64,000 nucleotides of DNA. Source: an uncultured Alcanivorax sp. GTDB taxonomy: Bacteria > Pseudomonadota > Gammaproteobacteria > Pseudomonadales > Alcanivoracaceae. The DNA lies in the NCBI RefSeq assembly GCF_947258575.1, contig NZ_CAMYIV010000012.1:186001-250000 (forward strand), given 5' to 3'. Of this stretch, positions 35,579 through 45,783 are shown in pieces. Position 1 is the stretch's first letter; every line of letters begins with the position of its first letter. Under the pieces are notes generated by a model, which was not told the origin of the DNA, made no database searches, and saw only the letters and a list, made by a program, of their open reading frames with translations. Both the position numbers and the translations under genes were made by a program.

Positions 35579-36772
35579 ATGACAGCAATAAAACCCACGT
35601 ACCTGTGTGCCGCCGTGTTGTTTGCCCATGCGGGTATCGCAGGTGCTGCAACGCTGGAGGAGCGCGTTGCCGATCTGGAAAACAAACTGCAGCACAGCGG
35701 TGGTAACAGTCAGATCACCTTCGGCGGTTTTATCAAAGCCGATACCATCTTCAGCAAATATAGTGATGGGGAAGACGCATCATCCGCCATCGGGGAGGAC
35801 TTTATGGTGCCCTCTACCATCCCCGTCGCTGGTGAAGAGGGTTCCGGCAAGCTGCACATGATCGCCAAACAAAGCCGCTTCTGGCTAAAGAGCGTGACGC
35901 ATACTCCGGTGGGGGATGTGAAGGGCCATATCGAGATTGATTTTCAGACCAATGGCCTGGGCAATGAACGTATTACCAACAGCTATGCACCGCGGATTCG
36001 TCACGCCTACCTGAGCTGGGATAAATGGTTGTTCGGGCAAACCTGGTCGACCTTCTTCAATGTCAGCGCGCTACCGGAAACCCTGGATTTTGTCGGCGCT
36101 GCCGGCACCGTGTTCCAGCGGCAAGCGCAGATCCGCTACACCCGTGGCCCAATCATGCTGGCCCTGGAAAACCCGTCTACCACCCTCTACGGCGGTGCGG
36201 AAAACCCCTACGACGATAACGGAGTACCCGATGTGGTGCTGCGCTACAACCTGGCCGGCGACTGGGGCAATGTCAGCCTTTCCGGCATGGGTCGTGAGCT
36301 GGCCTATCAGGATAATATCGGTGGCCAGGACCGTGACGAAAGCGAATACGGGTATGGTCTGGCTGTGGCGGGCAAGATGATGCTGGGTGAGAGTGACGAC
36401 GTGCGTTTCCAGCTCAATTACGGCAACGCCATTGGCCGTTACCATACGCTGAATGCGTTCCGCTCCGGGCAGATTGAAGCGGATGGCGATATCGAACTGA
36501 TTGATCAGTGGAGCGCGGTTCTGGCCCTGCGTCACCACTGGAATGATACCTGGCGGTCCAATGTTGCGGTATCCATGAGCGAAGCGGACAACCCGGATAC
36601 CGTGGCCGGCACCAGTAATGAAAGCGTGCAGAGCGCCCACGCCAACCTGATTTGGCAGGTGGCCAAACCGCTGTCTCTGGGGGGCGAGTTGATCTATGGC
36701 GAGCGGGAAACCGAGGCCGGCGATGACGGTAACCTGAAGCGCGTACAGCTCACTGCCAAGTACGCATTCTGA
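35579..36772 (+). CDS. DcaP-like outer-membrane porin
   Basis: 397 aa: signal peptide ending near AGIAGA, a short coiled coil (ATLEERVADLENKLQ), then a beta barrel beginning ITFGGFIKADTIFSKYSDG and ending in LTAKYAF with terminal phenylalanine. This layout (coiled coil plus barrel) is that of the trimeric DcaP family, which passes dicarboxylates and other small acids. Position next to acs suggests a role in carboxylic-acid entry, but this is inference. A terminator follows at 36845. Confidence 0.87.
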   Translation: MTAIKPTYLCAAVLFAHAGIAGAATLEERVADLENKLQHSGGNSQITFGGFIKADTIFSKYSDGEDASSAIGEDFMVPSTIPVAGEEGSGKLHMIAKQSRFWLKSVTHTPVGDVKGHIEIDFQTNGLGNERITNSYAPRIRHAYLSWDKWLFGQTWSTFFNVSALPETLDFVGAAGTVFQRQAQIRYTRGPIMLALENPSTTLYGGAENPYDDNGVPDVVLRYNLAGDWGNVSLSGMGRELAYQDNIGGQDRDESEYGYGLAVAGKMMLGESDDVRFQLNYGNAIGRYHTLNAFRSGQIEADGDIELIDQWSAVLALRHHWNDTWRSNVAVSMSEADNPDTVAGTSNESVQSAHANLIWQVAKPLSLGGELIYGERETEAGDDGNLKRVQLTAKYAF

Positions 36773-36844
36773 GAAACGAGGCTTTATTGATTTAACCGTT
36801 GTCCCGAAATGACAGCGACGGTAAATCGAGAAAGGGGAAAAAAA

Positions 36845-36873
36845 ACGGGGCGCATTAAGCGCCCCGTTTTTTT
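36845..36873. terminator. Bidirectional intrinsic terminator
   Basis: ACGGGGCGC pairs with GCGCCCCGT around a 5-base loop, followed by seven T on the plus strand and preceded by a run of A that serves the minus strand. It ends both the DcaP-like gene and ectC. Confidence 0.92.
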
Positions 36874-36915
36874 GCATGCAAGCCTTCTGCATGCCGCGTG
36901 TAGCGGCTGGTGATC

Positions 36916-37311
36916 TTAGTCCAGATCCGCCGGGTACACGCCGTGCTCGTCGTGCACTTCCTTGCCGCTCAGGGGCGGGGTGAAGGCACAGGCCACCACC
37001 ATGTCTTCGTCACCACCATAAAGCCAGTGCTCGTCGTGTTCGTCGAGCAGGTAGATGGTGCCCGGCAGCAGGTCGTAGATCTTGCCGTCGGCGATGGTTT
37101 CGATCTTGCCGTTGCCGGAAATCACATACACGGATTCCCAGTGGTTCTTGTAATGGATGTGGGTCTTGGTGCCCTTGAAGATGGTGGTGATGTTGAAGGA
37201 ATGACCCATCTTGTCATCTTTCAGGGACAGGCGCACAGACTGCCAGTTGCCGTTTTCGGCTTTGACACAACGCTCTGATTTTTCGGCTTCAGCCAGAGTA
37301 CGAACGATCAT
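36916..37311 (-). CDS. ectC: L-ectoine synthase
   Basis: Closes N-gamma-acetyl-diaminobutyrate to ectoine. The 131-aa cupin has GTKTHIHYKNHWESVYVISGNG with metal-binding residues and a second half DLLPGTIYLLDEHDEHWL, both conserved. It is the last gene of the ectR-ectABC unit. No ectD (hydroxylase) or dedicated aspartokinase gene follows. Confidence 0.96.
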   Translation of the reverse strand: MIVRTLAEAEKSERCVKAENGNWQSVRLSLKDDKMGHSFNITTIFKGTKTHIHYKNHWESVYVISGNGKIETIADGKIYDLLPGTIYLLDEHDEHWLYGGDEDMVVACAFTPPLSGKEVHDEHGVYPADLD

Positions 37312-37379
37312 GAATATGACTCCTGAGCAAAAAAGGGAGGGAGGAAAGGCTCCCCCGGGGAGGGGGAGCGGGCAGCCTG

Positions 37380-39277
<1,898 letters not shown>

Positions 39278-39281
39278 GGTT

Positions 39282-39824
39282 TCACTTTTGGTCCGTTTTA
39301 GAGAAAGAGTTGGCTTCGCGTTCGCGGCGGCTACTCATGTCCACCGCTGGTTGGGCGCGGTCAATAGCGCCCAGGTCCAGTACTGGAGACGCATCGATGT
39401 CTCCGGCATTCATCATGGCGGCCACCCGTTGCAGGGAGCTCAGTATCAAGGACTGCTCCCAATCTTCCAGGCGGTCAAAACGCTCGATGAATTCGTCCTG
39501 AAGCGGGGTAGGGGCCTTGTCGATAATTTCATCGCCGGCCCGGGTAAGGTGGGCATACACCCGGCGTTTGTCCTGCTCGCCGCGCTTGCGCTCGACCAGC
39601 TCCCGCTTTTCCAGGCGATCCAGAATCGTGGTAATGGTGGCCTGGCTGAGGGAAACCTCATTGGCCAGATCACCCATGGTGATTTCACCGTGGGCAGAGA
39701 TCGCCTGCATGATAAGCAGTTGCGGCGATGTCAGGCCGGAGACCTTGCTCAATTTCCGTGAGTACAGGTCGGTGGCGCGGATAATCTGTCGTAAAGCGAT
39801 CAGCACGTCTTCGTGTCTGGCCAT
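39282..39824 (-). CDS. ectR: MarR-family regulator EctR
   Basis: Repressor of ectoine genes in halotolerant methylotrophs and relatives. From the ATG at 39824 (MARHEDVLIALRQIIRATD) the protein has 180 aa, the size I recall for EctR1; an ATG at 39872 would add 16 residues. The winged helix lies at about residues 40-110 (EITMGDLANEVSLSQATITTILDRLEKRELV). It heads the ectR-ectABC unit, so it probably controls itself too. The frame upstream of 39872 runs towards the MITE-like element and is not supported. Confidence 0.9.
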   Translation of the reverse strand: MARHEDVLIALRQIIRATDLYSRKLSKVSGLTSPQLLIMQAISAHGEITMGDLANEVSLSQATITTILDRLEKRELVERKRGEQDKRRVYAHLTRAGDEIIDKAPTPLQDEFIERFDRLEDWEQSLILSSLQRVAAMMNAGDIDASPVLDLGAIDRAQPAVDMSSRREREANSFSKTDQK

Positions 39825-39908
39825 TGCCGTGAGTTCTCTTGATAACAAAGTAATGTGACCGTTATTAGACATAGGATGTCTGCAATCACCTTTGAGATGT
39901 AAGGATTT

Positions 39909-40175
39909 AAGGAGCCTCTGAGTAACTCCTTGCGTACTAAGCGTGGCCTGAAGGGTGCAGCTGTTGTGTTTTGTTGCGACGGTCAGGGTGGTTCCCTTTC
40001 CTAGCGACAAAGCGCAGCAGATGTGCCCTTCAGGCCGCGCCCTCCGGGTCTTCCAGGCTGGCCCGCACTCTTTGTTGCAATGTCTCGATGGGTGGACACA
40101 CACCTTCAACATTGCGCCTAGATTGCGAACCAGCCTGAAAGACTGAGCATGCAAGGAGTTATTCAGAGGCTCCTT
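39909..40175. mobile_element. 267-base MITE-like element upstream of ectR
   Basis: Left end AAGGAGCCTCTGAGTAACTC and on to 39933 matches the right end (40151-40175) as an inverted repeat, 24 of 25 bases. A second, nested inverted pair lies inside: GCGTGGCCTGAAGGG (39941-39955) against CCCTTCAGGCCGCGC (40026-40040). No open frame fits a transposase, so it would be a non-autonomous element. I cannot see a clear target duplication. It ends 85 bases before the ectR start and may move or carry promoter signals of the ectoine genes. Confidence 0.75.
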
Positions 40176-40257
40176 GACCTCGCACCGTTCAGGGCAACGC
40201 CAAGTAATTCCTTGCTAAAAGTGATAAGCTATTTTAGAGATAAAACATTTAGAAGTC

Positions 40258-40503
40258 AAAGTAACTGCCGGCGGGAACCCGCCGAAACCGCGCGACTCTA
40301 CGCCCTCTCTGGCCTGCGCGGGATTTGCCGCAAGCCCTGTAATAGGCCGAACCCCCTCCTCTTGCTGAATCAATATTGCTTGCTTGGTTGAGCTGCTGTC
40401 CGTGCCCGGTTGTCCTGGCCAATGTGCCCACAGTGGTGGCGCATGGCAGGGCTTAATGCGACCATACCCTGGGCCTGAAGTTACTGCTTCGGGGCCGTTT
40501 TTT
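40258..40503 (+). ncRNA. Structured leader or small RNA candidate ending in a terminator
   Basis: Two stems are visible, GGCGGG/CCCGCC (40270-40283) and CCGCGC/GCGCGG (40288-40321), and the stretch ends in an intrinsic terminator at 40471-40503. AGTAACT at 40259-40265 is complementary to AGTTACT inside the terminator hairpin, which could form an alternative pairing. The sequence fits none of the riboswitch classes I can recall. It could be an attenuator of the TPR gene or an independent small RNA; the evidence is structural only. Confidence 0.3.
40471..40503 (+). terminator. Intrinsic terminator just before the TPR gene
   Basis: GGGCCTGAAG pairs with CTTCGGGGCC (one mismatch, one G-T) around a 6-base loop and is followed by six T. 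No gene on the plus strand lies upstream for it to end, which is why a small RNA or attenuation is considered. Confidence 0.7.
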
Positions 40504-40534
40504 GAACGTAAGTCGACAGATTGAGGATAGAGTC

Positions 40535-41437
40535 TTGCAGACAATGCGACTTGCGCGCCTGGCTTTGCTGGGGGTGTTGTTTATGGGCCTGGTGCCCACG
40601 GTATTGGCGGAAACCCACGAGGCTCCCCGCCAGGAAGCTGAAAGCGAAATCGAGAAGGGGCCGGTGATTTCCCAGTTTCGGGAAAACTGGATCCTTGGCG
40701 AGCTGCGTAACCTCCGTCAGGACATGATGGAGTACCGTAACCAGATGAACCTGCTGGTCACCGACCGGGAGCTGGAAGTGGCCGACAAGGCCATGGGCTA
40801 CGCCACCAATACGGTGACCTATTTCTTCTACCTGATTGCTGGCGCCGCCTCCATTCTGGCCCTGGTGGGCTGGTCCACCATCCGTGACCTGAAGGACAAC
40901 GTGCGGGTCTACGCGGAAAAGGAAATGGCCCGCCTCACCAGTGAGTACGAGGCTCGCCTGGCGGACCTGGAACGGGAGCTGCGCAAGAAGTCCCTGACCA
41001 TCGCCGAAAACCAGGAAGAGATCGAGCGTACCAACGAGATCCACAGCCTTTGGCTGAAGGCCACCAAAGAGCCCAGTGCCCAGGCCAAGATCGAGCTCTA
41101 CGACCGGATTCTGGAACTGCGCCCGGACGACCCGGAAGCCCTGGCCTGGAAGGCGGATGCGGCCCTGGAGCTGGGGGAGCAGCGCTGGGCCCTGAGCCTG
41201 TGCGACCGGGTACTGGAAGTGGATGAAGAGAACTCCCATGCCCTATACCAGCGCGCCTGCGCCTGGGCCGGGCTGGGCGAAATCGATAATGCCTTTACCG
41301 ATCTGGAGGCTGCCATCCAGACCTCGGAAACCCTGCGTCGCCACGCCCGTAGCGAAGAAATGTTCCGGCCGCTGCACGAGTTGGCCCGCTTTCAGGAACT
41401 GGTTGGAGTTACTGACGATAGCGGCCTGGCTGACTGA
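40535..41437 (+). CDS. TPR-repeat membrane protein with signal peptide and coiled coil
   Basis: 300 aa from a TTG at 40535, chosen because GAGGA lies seven bases upstream; the ATG at 40544 is the alternative. A signal peptide (RLARLALLGVLFMGLVPTVLA), then an acidic stretch, a membrane segment at about residues 94-115 (TYFFYLIAGAASILALVGW), a coiled coil (about 122-175) and two to three TPR-like repeats (about 185-270). I do not recognise the family. folE2 follows after 174 bases, possibly as a separate unit. Confidence 0.8.
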   Translation: MQTMRLARLALLGVLFMGLVPTVLAETHEAPRQEAESEIEKGPVISQFRENWILGELRNLRQDMMEYRNQMNLLVTDRELEVADKAMGYATNTVTYFFYLIAGAASILALVGWSTIRDLKDNVRVYAEKEMARLTSEYEARLADLERELRKKSLTIAENQEEIERTNEIHSLWLKATKEPSAQAKIELYDRILELRPDDPEALAWKADAALELGEQRWALSLCDRVLEVDEENSHALYQRACAWAGLGEIDNAFTDLEAAIQTSETLRRHARSEEMFRPLHELARFQELVGVTDDSGLAD

Positions 41438-41473
41438 TAGCCCACTTCTGTCAATCCCATAGACAAAGCCGCG

Positions 41474-41496
41474 CCCGCAAATGGTCAATTTGCGGG
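41474..41496. promoter_or_regulatory. Inverted repeat upstream of folE2
   Basis: CCCGCAAA and TTTGCGGG form a perfect 8-bp dyad with a 7-base spacer. It could be a weak terminator for the TPR gene (no T-run) or an operator. It does not look like the AT-rich Zur box known upstream of many folE2 genes. Confidence 0.4.
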
Positions 41497-41579
41497 ATAC
41501 TTTCTGCTAGACTTGCCCCCCTTGTCAGTCAGGGCGATGACGACCGGGTTACCGTTTTGTTCACCCGGAGAGTCCTACC

Positions 41580-41615
41580 ATGGCCTCTTGCACGCCCCTA
41601 TGGAGAATCCCATGA
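41580..41615 (+). CDS. Possible 11-residue leader peptide coupled to folE2
   Basis: GGAGAG lies seven bases before an ATG at 41580, the best ribosome site in the region. It opens [11 protein letters not shown] and stops at TGA (41613-41615), which overlaps the folE2 ATG as ATGA. Translational coupling or a regulatory leader is suggested. It may also be chance. Confidence 0.4.
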   Translation: MASCTPLWRIP

Positions 41616-42571
41616 CACGTGAAACGGGTGCCGGTGGCACCAAACAGATGCCGGACGTTGCGTCCAATTCCATGGTGGATCACATCCATAGCACCCTGGA
41701 TTGGGTCGGCATGAGCGAAATCCATCTGCCTGCCCGGGTTAGTGACACCCTGGCCGGCGAGCGCCCGGTAAGCACGTCCATTCAGGCCTATGTGAACCTG
41801 GCCAATCCGGACGCCAAGGGCATTCATATGTCCCGGCTATTCCTGATGCTCGAAGAGACCTTCGGCGACCATTCGGTCAGTGCCGCGTCTATCGAGCAGC
41901 TGCTGCGTAATTTCCTGCAGACCCACGAAGGGCTCAGTACGCGTGGCTTTGTACAGCTGGACTTTGAATACTCCATGCGTCGCCCGGCACTGAAGAGCAG
42001 CTACTCCGGCTGGAAGAGCTATCCGGTGAGCATCAAGGGCACCCTGTGTGAAGAAGGCATGCGTATCGAGATGTACGTGGAAGTGCCGTACTCTTCTACC
42101 TGCCCCTGTTCTGCGGCGCTGTCCCGCCAGCTGATTCAGGAACAGTTCCGCCGTGACTTTGCCGAAGGCAAAGTGGATGCGGATGCGGTGTTCGAATGGC
42201 TCGGCACAGAAGAGGGCATCCTGGCGACTCCGCACAGCCAGCGTTCGGTGGCCCAGGTGAGAGTGTTGCTGGACCACACCGAAGGGGATGCTTTCCCGAT
42301 CACCGCGTTGATCGACTCCATCGAGGGTTCCCTGAAAACCCCGGTGCAGACCGCCGTGAAACGGGTGGACGAGCAGGAGTTTGCCCTGCTGAATGGTCAG
42401 AACCTGATGTTCTGCGAAGATGCGGCGCGCCGTCTCAAGCAGGCCTTGAACCCGCAGGGTTGCTACAAGGATTTCTGGCTGCGTGTGAACCACCTGGAAA
42501 GCCTGCATGCCCACAACGCAGTGGCGATCGTCACCAAAGAAGTGGACGGTGGCTACCTGCCGATTCCCTGA
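41612..42571 (+). CDS. folE2: GTP cyclohydrolase FolE2 (type IB)
   Basis: Makes dihydroneopterin triphosphate from GTP, for folate and queuosine synthesis; unlike FolE it does not depend on zinc and serves in zinc shortage in several bacteria. 319 aa with [18 protein letters not shown] (catalytic cysteine region) and [18 protein letters not shown] at the end, both conserved. GGAG six bases before 41612 fixes the start; the ATG at 41600 and the longer frame from 41513 are less likely. A terminator follows. Confidence 0.95.
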   Translation: MTRETGAGGTKQMPDVASNSMVDHIHSTLDWVGMSEIHLPARVSDTLAGERPVSTSIQAYVNLANPDAKGIHMSRLFLMLEETFGDHSVSAASIEQLLRNFLQTHEGLSTRGFVQLDFEYSMRRPALKSSYSGWKSYPVSIKGTLCEEGMRIEMYVEVPYSSTCPCSAALSRQLIQEQFRRDFAEGKVDADAVFEWLGTEEGILATPHSQRSVAQVRVLLDHTEGDAFPITALIDSIEGSLKTPVQTAVKRVDEQEFALLNGQNLMFCEDAARRLKQALNPQGCYKDFWLRVNHLESLHAHNAVAIVTKEVDGGYLPIP

Positions 42572-42589
42572 TCCACCCAGGGAATGTTG

Positions 42590-42627
42590 AAAAAGCCTCC
42601 TTCCTTAACGGGAAGGGGGCTTTTTTT
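42590..42627 (+). terminator. Intrinsic terminator after folE2
   Basis: AAAAAGCCTCCTTCC pairs with GGAAGGGGGCTTTTT (one G-T) across a short loop and is followed by seven T in total. It ends folE2 transcription. Confidence 0.9.
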
Positions 42628-42865
42628 ATGGTGAATGATCCGCGCTCTTCTCCGTTGGCGCCGCGCTCGTAAGGCGAAAGCGGGGCGTTCCCGTTGCCTT
42701 TTCCCCCTCAGCAAACGGCGTTGTGATTTGCGGCCATGGGGCTACCCGGTTGCTCAAGTTGTGATCAAATGCCGGGCCGGTCGTACCGATATCCGCTAGT
42801 TTGCATATCGGCACTGGCGTCCCAGCCCGGCCGACAACAATAAAAACACGCTAGGCAGACCAGAA

Positions 42866-45496
42866 ATGAGTACGACTGATGCGTCCCGGCCCGCTGCGGG
42901 TCGGTTCTACCGGAAGGAACTGGTGGCATTGCTGGATCATTGCGCCCGGGTTCCACTGACCCTGTTGCTGGCCCCGGCCGGGGCCGGCAAATCCACCTTG
43001 CTCAGCCAGTGGCAGACCGGGGCCGAGCCCCGTGGGGTGGTGTCCCTGAACCTGCGCCCGGCGGATGATGATCCGGTGCGCTTTCTGCGCCGTTTCGCCG
43101 AGCAGACCCGGGCAGTGGTGCCGGCGTTTGATACCTCCTGGTTCATGCCCTTCGATGTGGCCGAGTTGCCACCATCGTCCATTGCCGATGCCCTGTTTGA
43201 TGCTCTCGAGCAGGTCAGTGAGCCCCTGTTCATTGTCTTTGATGACTTCCAGCATATTCGCAGCCCGGAAACCCTCAGCGTCATCAGCACCCTGCTGGAC
43301 CAGCCACCGGCAGACGTCCATCTGATTATTGCCAGTCGTACCCAGCCGTCCTTTGATGTCAGTCGTCTGCGGCTGGACGATGCTGTGGTGGAGATCGGCG
43401 CCGCCGACCTGAAGATACGTCGCGAGGAAGTTACCGCGCTTAATGAAGGCCTGGGTGGCACGGCCCTGGATGAGGACGAGCTGGCTCACCTGCTTACCAT
43501 CACCGAAGGCTGGATGGCGGGGGTCAAGATTGCCCTGCTTGCGGCCATGCGTTCCGGTATGCAGACCCTGCAGGACTTTGATGCCAGCCAGCCGGAGTTG
43601 ATGGAGTACTTCGGCCATGCAGTCTTGAAAGGCCTGCCCGATACCGCCCGCACCCTGTTCATGCAGAGCTCGCTGCTGGACAGTTTCAATGCCGAGCTGT
43701 GCGACCAGGTGCTGCACAGCGATCGCGCCGCCCGCCTGATTGAGGAGCTGACCTCCCGGGAGCTGTTTCTGATCCCGGTGCCCGGCAAGCCCGGCTGGTA
43801 TCGTTACCATGCATTGCTCAAGGATTTCCTGCGCGCCCGGGTGGCCATCGACATGCCCGACTGCATCGCGCCGATTCATCGCCGGGCCACCCGCTATTTC
43901 GTGCGTCAGCAGAATTTTCGCCAAGCGGTGTGGCACGCTAAACGGGCCGGGGACGACACTCTGTTCATTCATTGCCTGGAGCAGGCCTTCGACTACTGGC
44001 TGCGCGAAGGCTACACCGCCCACATTCTCGACTGGGCGGAAACCCTGCCCGATAGCGTGATTCTCAGTCGCGACGAATTGTCCGCCCCCCTGATCAGCAC
44101 CCTGACCCTGTCGCGCCGTTTTTTTCGTGCCCGCTATTACCTGGATGCCTTGAAAGAGGCGCCACGCAGTGGTGACGCGGCCTGGGGAAATCATGCCCGG
44201 GTGATCGATTTTCTGGAAATGCACCTGCAACTGTTCCAGCACGACACCGACTTCATGGAAGGCGCCAATCTGTCGCTACTGATGGAAAGCAGCGGGCACC
44301 GGGATATCCGCGCCTTCTCCCTGGCCATGGTGGCCTACTACCATTTGCAGCATGGCCGGCTGGAATCCGCGCTGGCGTTTTCCTGCCAGGCCCGGGACGT
44401 GCTGCTGCGGCTGGGGCATCATTTTACCGCCGGTTATGCCGGGTTGATTACCGCCCTGGCCAATCACCAGCTTGGCCACATCGGCGAAGCGGTCGCCTTT
44501 ATCAACGAACACTTTCACGGCACCTCGCGGGATTGCCCCACCTGGTCCCTGTGGGCGACGGGCATGGTGGTAGTACTGTACGACCAGAACCGGCTGGAAG
44601 AAGCCCAGCAACTGTGCGAAGACTTGTTGCCCATGGTGTCGTCTGCCTCGGCCACGGAAGTGATCTCCACCGTCTACCTGACGCTGTCTCGGCTGCAGCA
44701 CTTGCAGGGCAAGCAAAAGCCCTCCGAACGCATGCTGGAAAAACTGCTCGGCATCTTGCAGCTGGGAAATTACCAACGCTTCGTCAACATGGCGGTGCTG
44801 GAAATGATGCGCCAGGCGTTCACGACCGGCCACTGGGCCCGACTGGATGCGGTAGCGGAACGCTTCGACCTGGCCGGCTGGGTGGCTGACAACGCCACGC
44901 GTACCCCGGCCACCTACAGCCAGAGCTGGGAACGCAAAGGGCTTGCCGCGGCCTACTGGCTGATCGCCAATGGCCGTCTTGCCGAAGCGGAAGCCGTGTT
45001 GCAGCGGCTGCTGGCGGTAGTGAAGGCGGCGGGCATCATGACTCGGGCTTCCATCATCGAGGCCAACCTGTTGGTGATCACCGGCAAGGGGCTTTCTGCC
45101 AGCGAGCAGGCCAAGCGGGTGGATGAACTGATCACCCGTTACGGTTTGCTGAACATCAACCGATCCGTGTTTGACGAAGCGCCGGGGCTGGCCAGCCTGA
45201 TGCAGGGGCTATGGGGCAGCGGTGCCCTGATGTTGCCGGATTTCTATACCCAGCTGTTCCCCACTGTGTTCGATGCCGCACCCGCCAACGATCCCCTGGC
45301 AGTGGATCCGGATTCGGTACTCACGCCGAAAGAACTGGAGATCTTCGAGCTGCTGCAGGGTGGCCTGAGCAATGCGGGCATCAGCGAAAAGACCGGCACC
45401 TCCATCACCACCACCAAGTGGCACCTGAAAAACATCTACAGCAAACTCGGCGTCTCCAGCCGCACCGAAGCCGTCCTGCGCGCCGCGCCGAGATGA
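42866..45496 (+). CDS. MalT/AlkS-type ATP-dependent LuxR regulator
   Basis: 876 aa. A Walker A (LLAPAGAGKSTLLSQW) lies near residues 33-48 and Walker B (LFIVFDDFQHI) near 120; a long helical-repeat middle region follows; the LuxR helix-turn-helix (LTPKELEIFELLQGGLSNAGI, residues conserved) is at about 815-870. Size and layout match MalT-type activators, among which AlkS controls alkane hydroxylase genes. No alkane gene is next to it; the heme-peroxidase gene 290 bases downstream is a candidate target. The stop (TGA) abuts the left arm of heptad locus H. Confidence 0.87.
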   Translation: MSTTDASRPAAGRFYRKELVALLDHCARVPLTLLLAPAGAGKSTLLSQWQTGAEPRGVVSLNLRPADDDPVRFLRRFAEQTRAVVPAFDTSWFMPFDVAELPPSSIADALFDALEQVSEPLFIVFDDFQHIRSPETLSVISTLLDQPPADVHLIIASRTQPSFDVSRLRLDDAVVEIGAADLKIRREEVTALNEGLGGTALDEDELAHLLTITEGWMAGVKIALLAAMRSGMQTLQDFDASQPELMEYFGHAVLKGLPDTARTLFMQSSLLDSFNAELCDQVLHSDRAARLIEELTSRELFLIPVPGKPGWYRYHALLKDFLRARVAIDMPDCIAPIHRRATRYFVRQQNFRQAVWHAKRAGDDTLFIHCLEQAFDYWLREGYTAHILDWAETLPDSVILSRDELSAPLISTLTLSRRFFRARYYLDALKEAPRSGDAAWGNHARVIDFLEMHLQLFQHDTDFMEGANLSLLMESSGHRDIRAFSLAMVAYYHLQHGRLESALAFSCQARDVLLRLGHHFTAGYAGLITALANHQLGHIGEAVAFINEHFHGTSRDCPTWSLWATGMVVVLYDQNRLEEAQQLCEDLLPMVSSASATEVISTVYLTLSRLQHLQGKQKPSERMLEKLLGILQLGNYQRFVNMAVLEMMRQAFTTGHWARLDAVAERFDLAGWVADNATRTPATYSQSWERKGLAAAYWLIANGRLAEAEAVLQRLLAVVKAAGIMTRASIIEANLLVITGKGLSASEQAKRVDELITRYGLLNINRSVFDEAPGLASLMQGLWGSGALMLPDFYTQLFPTVFDAAPANDPLAVDPDSVLTPKELEIFELLQGGLSNAGISEKTGTSITTTKWHLKNIYSKLGVSSRTEAVLRAAPR

Positions 45497-45647
45497 GTTG
45501 AAAGTTCAAAGTTTAAAGTTGAAAAGCGCGACTGATCGCGGAGTGTTGTTGTTGGCCGTGCCCGCGTCTTGCCATTAAACGCGGGCACGGCCTGGTCGGT
45601 TGCAAGGTCCTGCCCGCGTTTCAACTTTAAACTTTCAACTTGTAACT
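45497..45647. repeat. Heptad-arm inverted repeat (locus H)
   Basis: Left arm 45497-45524 is built of GTTNAAA units (GTTGAAA, GTTCAAA and so on). Right arm 45615-45647 is the same series inverted; two inner units match in order. The centre is a perfect 14-bp hairpin (GGCCGTGCCCGCGT at 45554-45567 against 45579-45592) with an 11-base loop. GCGGGCACGG inside is shared with locus F. Confidence 0.9.
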
Positions 45648-45783
45648 GCTTTCCCCAAACCATGACCCGGTTCGCGATTTCCGCTTACCCCCTCCCGCAG
45701 GAGGGGGTGGAGGGGTCGACCCCGTTGCTAGAGTCCGGGCGTTGTCATCCGACATACCCGAGAACAAAAGACGGAGGCTTATC

